From positions 306,786 to 370,785 of the forward strand of contig JAEWHE010000041.1 in NCBI GenBank assembly GCA_023387965.1: 64,000 nt of DNA, read 5' to 3'. The DNA is from Bacteroidota bacterium. Lineage in GTDB: Bacteria; Bacteroidota; Bacteroidia; Flavobacteriales; Flavobacteriaceae. The notes under the pieces were generated by a model. The model had not been told where the DNA came from, did no database searches, and was given only the letters and a program-made list of their open reading frames with translations. A program made the translations under genes and the position numbers. Position 1 is the first letter of the stretch; every line of letters begins with the position of its first letter. Shown here piece after piece: positions 25,503-34,476 of the stretch.

Positions 25503-28241
25503 TTAAAACTGGTAATTCACGCCAATAGCAAATGAAACGCCTCGTTTATAAGTCAATACCGGAATATTTGCATCAGCATTTTCCTGAACTCGTTTGAATG
25601 TTGGGTTTAACAAGTTTCTGGCTCCTAAATCTAAACCAAGGTTTTCGCTTAATTTGGTTTTAAAAATTAAATCCAATGAACCAATGGCTTTGTCCACCAA
25701 GTTTCCTTTTTGCTCAATTCCCAAAGCGTATAATTTATCAGAATTGTAAGTGTAAGCCAAAGTAGCCATGATGTTTCTGTCGTTAGAAAAATCTTTTACG
25801 TAAGTCAAATCGGCATTAAAAACAAGGTCTGAAGCGCCTGTAAAACTTGATGTATTATCCGTTGGGTTGATATTTAGTCTTCCGTTAGTCTCGGTTCTAA
25901 TTTTTTCAGGGTCGATGTCTTGATGCGTTTTCATCACCGAAGCATTAATTCCAAAAGAAAGACGGTTCGTTAAATCTCCATCTAAGTCAAAAATGTTTTT
26001 TCTGGCTTCAACTTCAGCTCCAAATACATAACCTTGATCACCAATGTTTACCCAAGAAATATCGTTAGTTGACGATGCCAAGTTCACTTCGTTAATTGGA
26101 TCCATAATTAATTTTCCAAAAATAGTTGCCGAGAAAATTTCATCTTTTTTCGGGAACATTTCCCACTTGATATCTACGTTGTAATCTTGCGAAGGATACA
26201 AATCCGGATTTCCGATTTTAGTTTCCAAAACATCTTCGTAAATAAACAAAGCTCTTTCTTTAAACTGTGGCAAAGTGTAAGTTTTACTCGCTGCAAAACG
26301 TAAATTTTGAGTATCGTTTAGTTCATATTTCATGATTAAACTTGGCAAAAATTCGTTTCTGTCAAAGCTATTCGTTCCACCACCAGCATCAAGTTGCGTT
26401 CTCCAGTTTACAATTTGTTCTACTTTTTCAAAACGTAAACCCAAAACAGTTGATAATTTTTCAGAAATTTTATATTCCAAAGTTCCAAAACCAGCGTGAA
26501 TATTTTGTTCTCCATCATAAGTTTGCGGCGTCATTCCTGCAAAAGAACTTGTGGTAAACAATCCAGAACTAAAATTTTGTTGGTTAAAAAACGCATCTAA
26601 ATTATTTGGATTTACCGGCGTGTTTTGCCCTATTTGACTCAAATTAAAGTTAAACTGAATCGCCTCAAAATCTCTTTTTTTAAATCTTCCATTGTAACCC
26701 AAACTCACTTTTCCGCGCGAATCTCCCATTGCATTTTGTGGCAATTTGTAACTCAAAACCAAATTGGCTGCAATTTCATCTTCCACCAAATTCTGGAAAT
26801 ATCTCTGATTATCAGTTGGGGTTCTTTGTGCCAAAATACTTTCGCCCGAAATATTATTCGTAAAAGATTTATTTTGAACACGATCCGGCATATCGCCTTC
26901 TACCTTATTGTAAGAAACACCCCAGTCAGCTTCAATTTTGTCAGTTAATTTATGGTTACCCAAAAGCTGGTTAATCATCAAAGTGTTTTGAATGAAAGTG
27001 CCACGTTGCACAAAAAGATTAGCATCGTCGTTTTCAAAATCACGGTCGAAACCAAAATAAGTTTCGCGGCTTTGATCAGAAGAATTTACAAATAAAAAGT
27101 TGTAACCAATTTTATTCGCATTGTTAATTCTATAGTTAGCATTAAACATTCCCGTTGCATTGGTTTTGTAAGAATATTGTGCTTGCTCAAAATCTTTCAT
27201 CGGAGCACCTTGAGCATTCACAGTTCTACCAATTCCATCGCGGTATTCGTAACCCGAATCAAATCCTGCCGTGGCAAAAAGGCTTAATCTTCCGTCTTCA
27301 CCAATATCAAAAGTTTTTCCGGCTTTTAATCCAATGTTTCCACCAAAAGGCATTTCTTTTACAGGATTAAGGCTGTTTTCAAAAGTATAAGCCGTTAAAG
27401 GATTGGCAGGAACTCCGTAAGAAACAAATCCGGTTTTGTTTGGACCTTGTTGCAAATAAAAATCACCTGCTTTTGCTACCGCATTTGAGTTGGCTCTCGA
27501 TCCAATCGAAATTTCAAACATTCCGTTTCCGCGATAATCTTTTGAAACAATATCTACATTTCCGCCGGCAAAATCACCAAAAAGTCTTGGCGAATACACT
27601 TTGTCAATTGAAATATATTCTACAATATCAGTAGTAAATAAATCTAACGCCACATTTTTATTTTGCGGATCGTTTGAAGGAATCGGCAAACCGTTCATTG
27701 AAGTCGAATTATATCGGTCGCCCAATCCACGAACGTAAACATTATTACTTCCTTCTTGTTTAGAAACGCCCGAAGTTTTGGCAACAGCCGTAGCCACATC
27801 GCCAATTCCTTTTCTCGAAAGTTCTTGTGCTCCAATATTTTGCTTGATTTCAATAGATTTTTGTTGTTCCATCAATAAAGCAGTTTCTTTTTGACGACTT
27901 TGAATCGATTCAATCACCACTTCTTCAACGGTAACACTTCCAGAACCTAAACTTTTATATAGGACTAAATTTTGTCCGGCTGTAACCGTAATTTTTTCTT
28001 CTTGCGACTCATATCCTAAAAAAGAAAAAACGAGCGTAAAATTCCCGGGAGTAATTTCAAGCTCGTATTTTCCATCTAAATCTGTTTGTACCGAAGTGGT
28101 GGTTCCTTTAATAGTGATGGTGGCAAAGGGGAGGGTTTCGTTGTTGAGGTCTTTATCGGTAATTACTCCCGAAACGGTAGCTTTTTGGGCAAATCCAGCT
28201 ACACAAAACAGCAAAGCAACAATTAATAATTTAATTTTCAT
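25503..28241 (-). CDS. TonB-dependent receptor
   Basis: 912 residues. The signal peptide (MKIKLLIVALLFCVAGFAQ) is followed by a carboxypeptidase-regulatory-like beta domain (residues ~20-105, ATVSGVITDKDLNNETLPFA). A plug domain follows (residues ~130-250, with ELSRKGIGDVATAV, YVRGLGDRYNSTSMNGLPIP, DFAGGNVDIVSK), then a long 22-strand-type barrel ending SFAIGVNYQF. Such receptors import a substrate across the outer membrane using TonB energy. The gene is divergent from the PhoB/PhoR-like pair (185 bp between) and upstream of the lipoprotein gene. In Flavobacteria such receptors next to PhoBR-like pairs may respond to phosphate limitation, but that is inference. Confidence 0.92.
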   Translation of the reverse strand: MKIKLLIVALLFCVAGFAQKATVSGVITDKDLNNETLPFATITIKGTTTSVQTDLDGKYELEITPGNFTLVFSFLGYESQEEKITVTAGQNLVLYKSLGSGSVTVEEVVIESIQSRQKETALLMEQQKSIEIKQNIGAQELSRKGIGDVATAVAKTSGVSKQEGSNNVYVRGLGDRYNSTSMNGLPIPSNDPQNKNVALDLFTTDIVEYISIDKVYSPRLFGDFAGGNVDIVSKDYRGNGMFEISIGSRANSNAVAKAGDFYLQQGPNKTGFVSYGVPANPLTAYTFENSLNPVKEMPFGGNIGLKAGKTFDIGEDGRLSLFATAGFDSGYEYRDGIGRTVNAQGAPMKDFEQAQYSYKTNATGMFNANYRINNANKIGYNFLFVNSSDQSRETYFGFDRDFENDDANLFVQRGTFIQNTLMINQLLGNHKLTDKIEADWGVSYNKVEGDMPDRVQNKSFTNNISGESILAQRTPTDNQRYFQNLVEDEIAANLVLSYKLPQNAMGDSRGKVSLGYNGRFKKRDFEAIQFNFNLSQIGQNTPVNPNNLDAFFNQQNFSSGLFTTSSFAGMTPQTYDGEQNIHAGFGTLEYKISEKLSTVLGLRFEKVEQIVNWRTQLDAGGGTNSFDRNEFLPSLIMKYELNDTQNLRFAASKTYTLPQFKERALFIYEDVLETKIGNPDLYPSQDYNVDIKWEMFPKKDEIFSATIFGKLIMDPINEVNLASSTNDISWVNIGDQGYVFGAEVEARKNIFDLDGDLTNRLSFGINASVMKTHQDIDPEKIRTETNGRLNINPTDNTSSFTGASDLVFNADLTYVKDFSNDRNIMATLAYTYNSDKLYALGIEQKGNLVDKAIGSLDLIFKTKLSENLGLDLGARNLLNPTFKRVQENADANIPVLTYKRGVSFAIGVNYQF

Positions 28242-28426
28242 TGTGTTGTTCTTTTAAATTTGGTGCAAATAAACAGCCGAAATGTAAAGGTGATGTTAGC
28301 CTCGAGTTACCTTTAAGTTTCACTTTCTTTACTAAATTGTTATGATATTAAATTACGGTTAACAGAGTTAAAACCTTTTGTTTTATATTTACATTTACAA
28401 CCGCAAAACGAATAATTCCTCAAATT

Positions 28427-29110
28427 ATGAAAAAGAAAGACATTAAAATTTTGTTGGTAGATGATGAGCCGGATATCTTAGAAATTGTAGGCTACAATCT
28501 TTCACAAGAAGGTTATCAAATCATCACGGCTAATAATGGTAAAGAAGCCATTGTAAAAGCTAAAAAAGATTTGCCACACTTAATTATAATGGACGTGATG
28601 ATGCCAGAAATGGATGGCATGGAAGCTTGCGAAAACATCAGAAAAATGCCGGAATTAAATAATGTAATCATCACTTTTTTAACCGCCAGAAACGAGGATT
28701 ATTCTCAAGTGGCTGGTTTTGATGCTGGTGCAGATGATTATATTGCCAAACCAATCAAACCAAAATTATTGGTAAGCAAAGTAAAAGCATTACTCCGAAG
28801 GTTGAAAAACGAAGAACAAAATTCCGAAACTTTAAATGTTGGTGGAATTGAAATTAACCGTGAGGAATATAAAATTATTCAAGATGGTAACGAAATTGTT
28901 TTACCAAGAAAAGAATTTGAACTTTTTTACCTTTTAGCTTCAAAACCTGGAAAAGTTTTCAAAAGAGAAGAAATTCTTGACAAAGTTTGGGGCAATGAAG
29001 TAATCGTTGGCGGAAGAACTATCGATGTTCACATCCGAAAATTACGCGAAAAAATTGGTGAAGATTTATTCAAAACCATTAAAGGAGTTGGCTACAAATT
29101 AGAAGTATAA
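28427..29110 (+). CDS. OmpR/PhoB-family response regulator
   Basis: 227 residues. The receiver domain has the acidic pair DDE at residues 12-14, phospho-acceptor Asp in IIMDVMMPEMDG (about residue 55), and Thr/Lys at TFLTARN and YIAKPIKP. The DNA-binding winged helix is C-terminal (EFELFYLLASKPGKVFKREE, GGRTIDVHIRKLREKIG). It is PhoB-like in order and length. The stop codon abuts the ATG of the histidine kinase (TAAATG), so the pair is co-translated. Target genes are unknown; the divergent TonB receptor is the obvious candidate. Confidence 0.93.
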   Translation: MKKKDIKILLVDDEPDILEIVGYNLSQEGYQIITANNGKEAIVKAKKDLPHLIIMDVMMPEMDGMEACENIRKMPELNNVIITFLTARNEDYSQVAGFDAGADDYIAKPIKPKLLVSKVKALLRRLKNEEQNSETLNVGGIEINREEYKIIQDGNEIVLPRKEFELFYLLASKPGKVFKREEILDKVWGNEVIVGGRTIDVHIRKLREKIGEDLFKTIKGVGYKLEV

Positions 29111-30154
29111 ATGGCTGTTAACTTCAAAAAAACATACCGCTTTGCGGTGAAATCGTCGTTATACATTACGCTTTTCGCAACTGGAATGGCGGCAATTTTA
29201 ACGGCAATTTTTTTTGAATTTTCTTGGCAATTCTGTCTTGCCTTCGGATTTACCATTTTAATTTTTTCTTTCTTCGTATTGCAGTATCGCGTGGAAAGGT
29301 TTATTTACAGAAGGGTAAAAAAAATCTATGACGATGTTTCCCTCCTCGAATCTACTAATTTCCGGTCACAACCCATCACAACCGACATGGCAACTTTGAC
29401 CAAACAAGTGAAAAAATTTGCAACCGACAAAAAACTCGAAATCGAAACTTTAAAAGTTCGTGAGGAATACCGTCGTGAATTTATTGGCAATGTTTCACAT
29501 GAATTGAAAACCCCACTTTTTACCGTTCAAGGTTATCTTTCGACCTTGTTAGACGGCGGAATGAAAGACAAAACCATCCGCAAAAAATATTTGGAACGTG
29601 CCGAAAAAGGCGTGGAAAGGCTCATTGTAATCGTTCAGGATTTGGACATGATTACCAAGTTAGAAGCCGGAGAACTGCATTTGGTCAACAGCCGTTTTGA
29701 TATTTTAGACGTGATTCAAAATGTTTTCGATTTACTCGAAATGAAAGCATCTGAAAAAAATATCATGCTCATGTTCGACCAAAAATATGTGAAACCGGTT
29801 TTTGTGTACGGCGATAAAGAAAAAATTCAACAAGTGGTAACTAATTTAGTCATGAATTCCATCAAATACGGAAAGGAAGATGGAACCACTGAAATTAGCG
29901 TTGAAGATTTGGTCAACAACAAAATTATTGTTCGCATCATGGACAACGGTGGCGGAATCGAAAAACAACACATTCCGCGTTTGTTCGAGCGATTTTACCG
30001 TGTGAACAAAAGCGGTTCGCGAGACGAAGGCGGTTCCGGTTTAGGCTTGTCGATTGTAAAACACATTATCGAAGCCCACGACGAAAAAATTTATGTGGAA
30101 AGTAACCTCGGAAAAGGTTCGGAGTTTTCATTTACTCTGGAAAAGACTAAATAA
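29111..30154 (+). CDS. PhoR-like sensor histidine kinase
   Basis: 347 residues. Two TM segments near residues 13-33 and 38-55 with almost no periplasmic loop, so the signal is probably intramembrane or passed by a partner. HisKA box NVSHELKTPLFTVQGYLSTL has the phospho-His at about residue 131. The HATPase region carries the N box VTNLVMNSIKYG, G1 DNGGGI and G2 GSGLGLSIV. No PAS domain is obvious. Its 3' end overlaps the convergent glycosyltransferase gene by 27 bp. The short sensor fits the PhoR family, which often senses phosphate status through a transporter. Confidence 0.92.
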   Translation: MAVNFKKTYRFAVKSSLYITLFATGMAAILTAIFFEFSWQFCLAFGFTILIFSFFVLQYRVERFIYRRVKKIYDDVSLLESTNFRSQPITTDMATLTKQVKKFATDKKLEIETLKVREEYRREFIGNVSHELKTPLFTVQGYLSTLLDGGMKDKTIRKKYLERAEKGVERLIVIVQDLDMITKLEAGELHLVNSRFDILDVIQNVFDLLEMKASEKNIMLMFDQKYVKPVFVYGDKEKIQQVVTNLVMNSIKYGKEDGTTEISVEDLVNNKIIVRIMDNGGGIEKQHIPRLFERFYRVNKSGSRDEGGSGLGLSIVKHIIEAHDEKIYVESNLGKGSEFSFTLEKTK

Positions 30155-31192
30155 TTTATTCCAAGTAATTACGCAACTCAAGTTTTTCAAACCCTTGTAA
30201 AGCGCCACTTCTTCTAAATTTTCAATCTTAAAATTATCTTGTGTCGCGTAAGGAACTAACAATTCTCGCTTTAATTTTTTTGCCAAATATACTTGTTCGT
30301 ATTGTCCCGGAGTGGGAATAAAAAATGCTTTTTTACCTAATTGTGCCAAATCCATAACGGTCGTATAACCTGATCGGCAAAGCACCATTTCGCTTTGGTT
30401 AAAGGCATTTTCAAGCTGTTCCGTATTCATGTAATTATAAAAAGTCACGTTTTCTTTTGTTCCAAAAATTTGTTCGGATTCGATTTTTCCTTTTACAAAT
30501 AAAATTTTTCCGGAATAACGCTGGATTTCGTCAAGCAATTTTTCTTCGAGCATGGTTCGCTGAGGTTCCGGACCCGAAAGTATAATCATCAGTTGATATT
30601 CTATTTCCAGATTTTTTTTGTGCAAACGGCTCAATGGTCCAATATATTTGAGGTTGAAACCTGGTTTGTCTAAATGTCCTAATTTCCCAGAAAGATTGGG
30701 CTTGGTTTCCACATCGGGAATCCAGCATTCGGTGAATTTTTTGATAATTTTTTGGTGAACCAAACTCGTAAAAGCCGTAGTATTTCCGGTTAAAACATTC
30801 AGTTGATGTGTGATAAATACCGAAGGAATTTTTTTGGAAAAAACACCCAAACGATTGTCAGAAATAATACCGGAAAGTTGGTGTTTCTTGATAAGTTTTG
30901 CGGTTGCTTTTTTCTCGCGAATCGTTGCCAAAATCATTTTGGGCAAATTCAAAATCATTTTCCATTTGAAAAAAGCGCCTTTTTTGGCATATTGGATTTT
31001 ATACGAAGGCAAAACTTCGGTTGGTACGTTGGGAAATTCTTTTTGAAGCATCCGCAAAGCTTCGCCATCTGAAGCGATGATGGGATTAAAACCATTGTCT
31101 TGAAGAGCTTGAATGATTGGGATACAACGAGTGGCGTGACCTAATCCCCAATTTAAAGGTGCAACTAAAATATTCTTTTTTGGATTTTTCAA
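30128..31192 (-). CDS. glycosyltransferase (GT28-like, MurG-type fold)
   Basis: 354 residues. N-terminal LVAPLNWGLGHATRCIPI (about residues 10-27) is the glycine-rich acceptor loop of the GT-B/GT28 family. The C-terminal half has LILSGPEPQR-like and LCRSGYTTVMDLAQLGKKAFFIPTPGQYEQ, the nucleotide-sugar (UDP) binding helix. Function is likely glycosylation of a lipid or envelope molecule; the partner genes give no clue. It is convergent with the histidine kinase gene (27-bp overlap). Good family call, substrate unknown. Confidence 0.85.
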   Translation of the reverse strand: MKNPKKNILVAPLNWGLGHATRCIPIIQALQDNGFNPIIASDGEALRMLQKEFPNVPTEVLPSYKIQYAKKGAFFKWKMILNLPKMILATIREKKATAKLIKKHQLSGIISDNRLGVFSKKIPSVFITHQLNVLTGNTTAFTSLVHQKIIKKFTECWIPDVETKPNLSGKLGHLDKPGFNLKYIGPLSRLHKKNLEIEYQLMIILSGPEPQRTMLEEKLLDEIQRYSGKILFVKGKIESEQIFGTKENVTFYNYMNTEQLENAFNQSEMVLCRSGYTTVMDLAQLGKKAFFIPTPGQYEQVYLAKKLKRELLVPYATQDNFKIENLEEVALYKGLKNLSCVITWNKLFSLFQSK

Positions 31193-31509
31193 AATGGTGG
31201 ATGGCTTTAAAATTTAAATGTAATCAATTCTGTTTTTTAAATCGTGCAATATTGTTTTTTTGTTAAGTTTTGGATTTTTTTTCCAAAAGATTCCAAACAC
31301 AAAACCCACTTTTTCCAATAGCCCCGACTGAACGGAAATCCTTTTACCACGCGCTTTTTGCGTGGGAAAAGATTGGAGGGAAGGCGGGAATTGCCTTTGC
31401 CTGCAATGCCCGAACCTTTCGCTCCTAATTTAAAAGAACATGTTCGAAAGATAAAAGTATTTCGCAATCTATATATTTCCTTAATTTTACCAAAATTTTA
31501 AATTTAGCC
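31193..31509. other. divergent intergenic region glycosyltransferase / trmB containing repeat copy E
   Basis: 317 bp without a gene. Palindromic copy E occupies 31319-31390; the rest is AT-rich. A small minus-strand open frame at 31237-31467 spans the palindrome and is not credible. Confidence 0.65.
31319..31390 (+). repeat. dispersed palindromic element, copy E (type I)
   Basis: It begins TAGCCCCGACTGAACGG and ends GGAAGGCGGGAA on the plus strand. The stem is TTTTACCACGC / GCGTGGGAAAA, again self-complementary but unlike the other copies. A GCCTTTGCCTGCAATGCCC tail follows. Confidence 0.8.
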
Positions 31510-32184
31510 GTGGGAAGTAAAAATAAACTCAAGCGTTTTAAGGAAAACGCCACTTTTGACAATGTTTTTCAGCCAACTCGTGAAGAAGTGGTGGGAAATG
31601 AATTTGCGTTGAAAGGCAATTGGAACAAAGATTTTTTTAAAAATGATCGCCCGATTGTGGTGGAATTAGGATGCGGAAAAGGGGAATATTCGGTAGGGTT
31701 AGCCGAACGTTTTCCGGACAAAAATTTCATAGGAATTGATATTAAAGGAGCACGTTTTTGGCGTGGTGCGAAAACCGCTGTGGAAAATAATTTTACCAAT
31801 GTGGCTTTTGTGAGAACGCAAATTGAGTTGATTAACCATATTTTTGGTGAAAAGGAAGTGGACGAAATTTGGATTACTTTTCCGGATCCGCAAATTAAAT
31901 ACAAGCGTACCAAACACCGAATGACCAACTCCGAATTTCTACAACTTTATAAAAAAATTCTCAAATCGGACGGGATTGTCAACCTGAAAACGGACAGCGA
32001 ATTTATGCATGGTTACACGCTTGGACTTTTGCATGGCGAAGGTCACGAAGTGTTGTATGCCAACCACAATGTTTACCATAACGAAGGAAGTCCGGAAGTG
32101 GTAACGACGATTCAAACTTTTTACGAAAAGCAGTATTTAGAAAAAGATAAAGCTATAACTTACATTAAATTTAAAATTAAGTAA
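31510..32184 (+). CDS. trmB: tRNA (guanosine(46)-N7)-methyltransferase
   Basis: 224 residues with a GTG start. S-adenosylmethionine-dependent methylation of G46 in the variable loop of tRNAs. SAM motif I is VVELGCGKGEYSVGLAERFP, followed by FIGIDIKGARFWRG, and the family-specific IWITFPDPQIKYKRTKHRM is intact. Start chosen at GTG because MGSKNKLKRF matches family N-termini. The TAA is followed after one base by the ATG of the LysE-type gene. Confidence 0.95.
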   Translation: MGSKNKLKRFKENATFDNVFQPTREEVVGNEFALKGNWNKDFFKNDRPIVVELGCGKGEYSVGLAERFPDKNFIGIDIKGARFWRGAKTAVENNFTNVAFVRTQIELINHIFGEKEVDEIWITFPDPQIKYKRTKHRMTNSEFLQLYKKILKSDGIVNLKTDSEFMHGYTLGLLHGEGHEVLYANHNVYHNEGSPEVVTTIQTFYEKQYLEKDKAITYIKFKIK

Positions 32185-32185
32185 T

Positions 32186-32815
32186 ATGGTGTTTGTGATG
32201 GCGTTTTTGTGGGGTGTTTTGTTCTCCAGTATCGGAATTGCACTTCCCGGCTTGATCAACATGACGGTAGCAAAAACCAGCGTTCGGGATGGAAAAACTC
32301 GGGCTTTGGTTTTTACCGCCGGAGCTTTGGTAATTATTTTTATTCAGGCTTACATTGCGGTTGCATTTGCAAAACTCATCAACAGCAAGCCCGATTTAAT
32401 TTTTATGCTCCAAGAAATTGGCCTCGCGCTGTTTACTTTATTGACGATTTACTTTTTTTTTATTGCCAAAAAACCAAAACTCAATAGTGATGAAGAAACG
32501 AAGGTTCGCACTAAAGTTGGACGATTTTTCTTAGGAATGCTGCTTTCGGCATTGAACTTTTTCCCGATTCCGTATTTTGTGTTTGTGAGTGTGAGTTTGG
32601 CGAACAACAAACATATTGTTTTCGCTCCGTTGAACAATTTTTTATTTGTAATGGGAGTAACCGTCGGATCATTTGCGGTTTTTTACCTTTATATTATTTT
32701 CTTCAAAAAAATTGAACACAAAACCGAGTGGATGATGCGAAACCTCAATTATTTTTTAGGAACCATTACAGGAATTGTGGCTTTTGTCAATTTGATTAAA
32801 ATTTTCCGCAATTAA
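32186..32815 (+). CDS. LysE family transporter (RhtB/LysE superfamily)
   Basis: 209 residues with six hydrophobic segments. N-terminal FLWGVLFSSIGIALPGLINMTV has the conserved Pro-Gly motif of the first TM helix in LysE-type exporters of amino acids and related small molecules. The substrate cannot be inferred. It starts one base after the trmB stop and ends 9 bp before the alkyltransferase-like gene, so it is one operon. Confidence 0.85.
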   Translation: MVFVMAFLWGVLFSSIGIALPGLINMTVAKTSVRDGKTRALVFTAGALVIIFIQAYIAVAFAKLINSKPDLIFMLQEIGLALFTLLTIYFFFIAKKPKLNSDEETKVRTKVGRFFLGMLLSALNFFPIPYFVFVSVSLANNKHIVFAPLNNFLFVMGVTVGSFAVFYLYIIFFKKIEHKTEWMMRNLNYFLGTITGIVAFVNLIKIFRN

Positions 32816-32824
32816 TTTTTGCTG

Positions 32825-33160
32825 ATGAAAGAAGAAAATTTTTTCGAGCGCGTGTACGAAGTTGTGGTGCAAATTCCCTTCGGAAGAGCCACGAGTTACG
32901 GTGCAATTGCCAATTATTTAGGTTCTCGAGGTTCTGCCAGAATGGTAGGTTGGGCCATGAATGCTTCGAAAAAAATTGAAATTCCGGCACATCGTGTGGT
33001 CAATCGAAACGGAATGCTTTCGGGCAAACATCACTTTGACGGAACCAATTTAATGCAGCAATTGCTGGAAAACGAAGGGGTTTTGGTACAAAATAATCAG
33101 ATTGTAAATTTTGCCGAAATTTTCTGGGATCCGTCGCAACATTTGCCGTTATTGAAGTAA
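32825..33160 (+). CDS. alkyltransferase-like protein (MGMT family without the active cysteine)
   Basis: 111 residues. The helix-turn-helix and arginine finger of MGMT proteins (FGRATSYGAIANYLG, SARMVGWAMNAS) are present, but the catalytic motif PCHRV reads PAHRVVNRNG. The Cys-to-Ala change defines alkyltransferase-like proteins, which bind O6-alkylguanine and hand the lesion to nucleotide-excision repair rather than remove the alkyl group. It overlaps the convergent kinase gene by 12 bp. A TTG two codons upstream is an alternative start. Confidence 0.88.
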   Translation: MKEENFFERVYEVVVQIPFGRATSYGAIANYLGSRGSARMVGWAMNASKKIEIPAHRVVNRNGMLSGKHHFDGTNLMQQLLENEGVLVQNNQIVNFAEIFWDPSQHLPLLK

Positions 33161-34474
33161 CGAAATGGTAAAAACCGTTTTGCCATCTTCAAATTTGTAA
33201 TGAAGATAACCTCCGTGAGCTTCCACGATATTTTTGGATAAAGTAAGGCCAATTCCTGCGCCATCTTTTCGAGTCGTGAAAAACGGAAGGAAAATTTTGT
33301 CTTGAATTTCTTTTTCAATTCCATTTCCAAAATCCGTTACCGAAATAAAAACCCGATTGTTTTTAAGTTCGGCATTGACTACAATTTTTTTGTTTTCGCT
33401 GCTGCGCAAAGCATAAATGCTATTGGTAAAAAGATTGATGAATACTTGCTCCATTTGGGTTTCGTCCGCAAAAATGTATAAGTTGAAATCAATTTTATTT
33501 TCCACCAAAATATTTTCTGCGGCAAACGAAGTTTCCATTAATTTCAACGCAGAATTTATAAGCGAATTCATCTCAATCCGTTTCTTTTCGGGGTTGGGTA
33601 ACATGGCCAATTTACGGTAGCTTTCTACAAAATTTTGCAAATGATTGCTTCGGGTGATGATGGTATTTACGCTTTCGCGGATGTCAATCAGGTCGTCCGG
33701 TTGTAGATTTTCCTGTTGAACCAACCCGTGTAAATTTTGCGTAAGCGAACGAATTGGCGTGATAGAATTTAATAATTCGTGCGAAATTACTTTCATTAAA
33801 TTTACCCAAGCTTCTTTTTCTTTTTTCTCGATCACCTTTTGAATAGAATCTACCATGATCACGTAATATTCATTATGATAAGCGGTGGTTTTCGAGGCTT
33901 GCAACATATAGGTTTGTGCTTCCTGATGGTCAAATTTTATTTGAACCGTAGTTTTTATTTCGCCAAAATGTAAGCCTTCAATTTTTTCGCAAAAAGCCGG
34001 AAATTGCTTCTGTAAATAATGCCAACGCGAAACTTTCGGCACCTGAAAATGCTCAGAAAAATAATCGTTCATCAAAAAAATTGTCCAATCGTTTTGGTCT
34101 TTTTGAAGAATCAAAACGCCGGTTTCAATGTTGTTTAAAATGGAACGGTAAATCAAATCGCGCGACACCTGATCGTGCTGTTTTTCCTTTAATCGATTGT
34201 AAAGTGTGAACAACAAACGGTAATTTCCGGATTGCGATTTTTGATTAAAATCTGCCGTGAAATCGTTGTTTAAAATGGCATTAATGGTTTTTTCGTAGAA
34301 ATAAAATGTATCGTTAATCTTTGAAAATAAAGCAATTAACAATAAAAGTGTGAGCAACGCAAAAAATAAAGCGGTATAAATCAAGTTGTTGAAAAACGCA
34401 ATCCCGGAAATGGAAATAGCAGCAAGAAGGGCTACAATTTGCAAAAAAATATTTTGGTGAATGCTCAGTTTCAT
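33149..34474 (-). CDS. sensor histidine kinase of an NtrB/NtrY-like pair
   Basis: 441 residues. Two close TM segments at residues 10-50 suggest a membrane anchor. A PAS-like region (~105-215) is followed by the HisKA helix KVISHELLNSITPIRSLTQN (phospho-His about residue 231). The ATP-binding domain carries IFINLFTNSIYAL, VTDFGNGI and DGAGIGLTLSKNIVEAHGG. The start ATG at 34474 lies 2 bp after the NtrC-type regulator's stop, so the two are co-transcribed. It phosphorylates that partner by inference. Sensory signal unknown. Confidence 0.9.
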   Translation of the reverse strand: MKLSIHQNIFLQIVALLAAISISGIAFFNNLIYTALFFALLTLLLLIALFSKINDTFYFYEKTINAILNNDFTADFNQKSQSGNYRLLFTLYNRLKEKQHDQVSRDLIYRSILNNIETGVLILQKDQNDWTIFLMNDYFSEHFQVPKVSRWHYLQKQFPAFCEKIEGLHFGEIKTTVQIKFDHQEAQTYMLQASKTTAYHNEYYVIMVDSIQKVIEKKEKEAWVNLMKVISHELLNSITPIRSLTQNLHGLVQQENLQPDDLIDIRESVNTIITRSNHLQNFVESYRKLAMLPNPEKKRIEMNSLINSALKLMETSFAAENILVENKIDFNLYIFADETQMEQVFINLFTNSIYALRSSENKKIVVNAELKNNRVFISVTDFGNGIEKEIQDKIFLPFFTTRKDGAGIGLTLSKNIVEAHGGYLHYKFEDGKTVFTISLLQ

Positions 34475-34476
34475 GA

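Noticed and set aside
31237..31467. 76-residue minus-strand frame upstream of trmB
   Set aside because: It is a translation of palindromic copy E; no start context and no similarity to known families.
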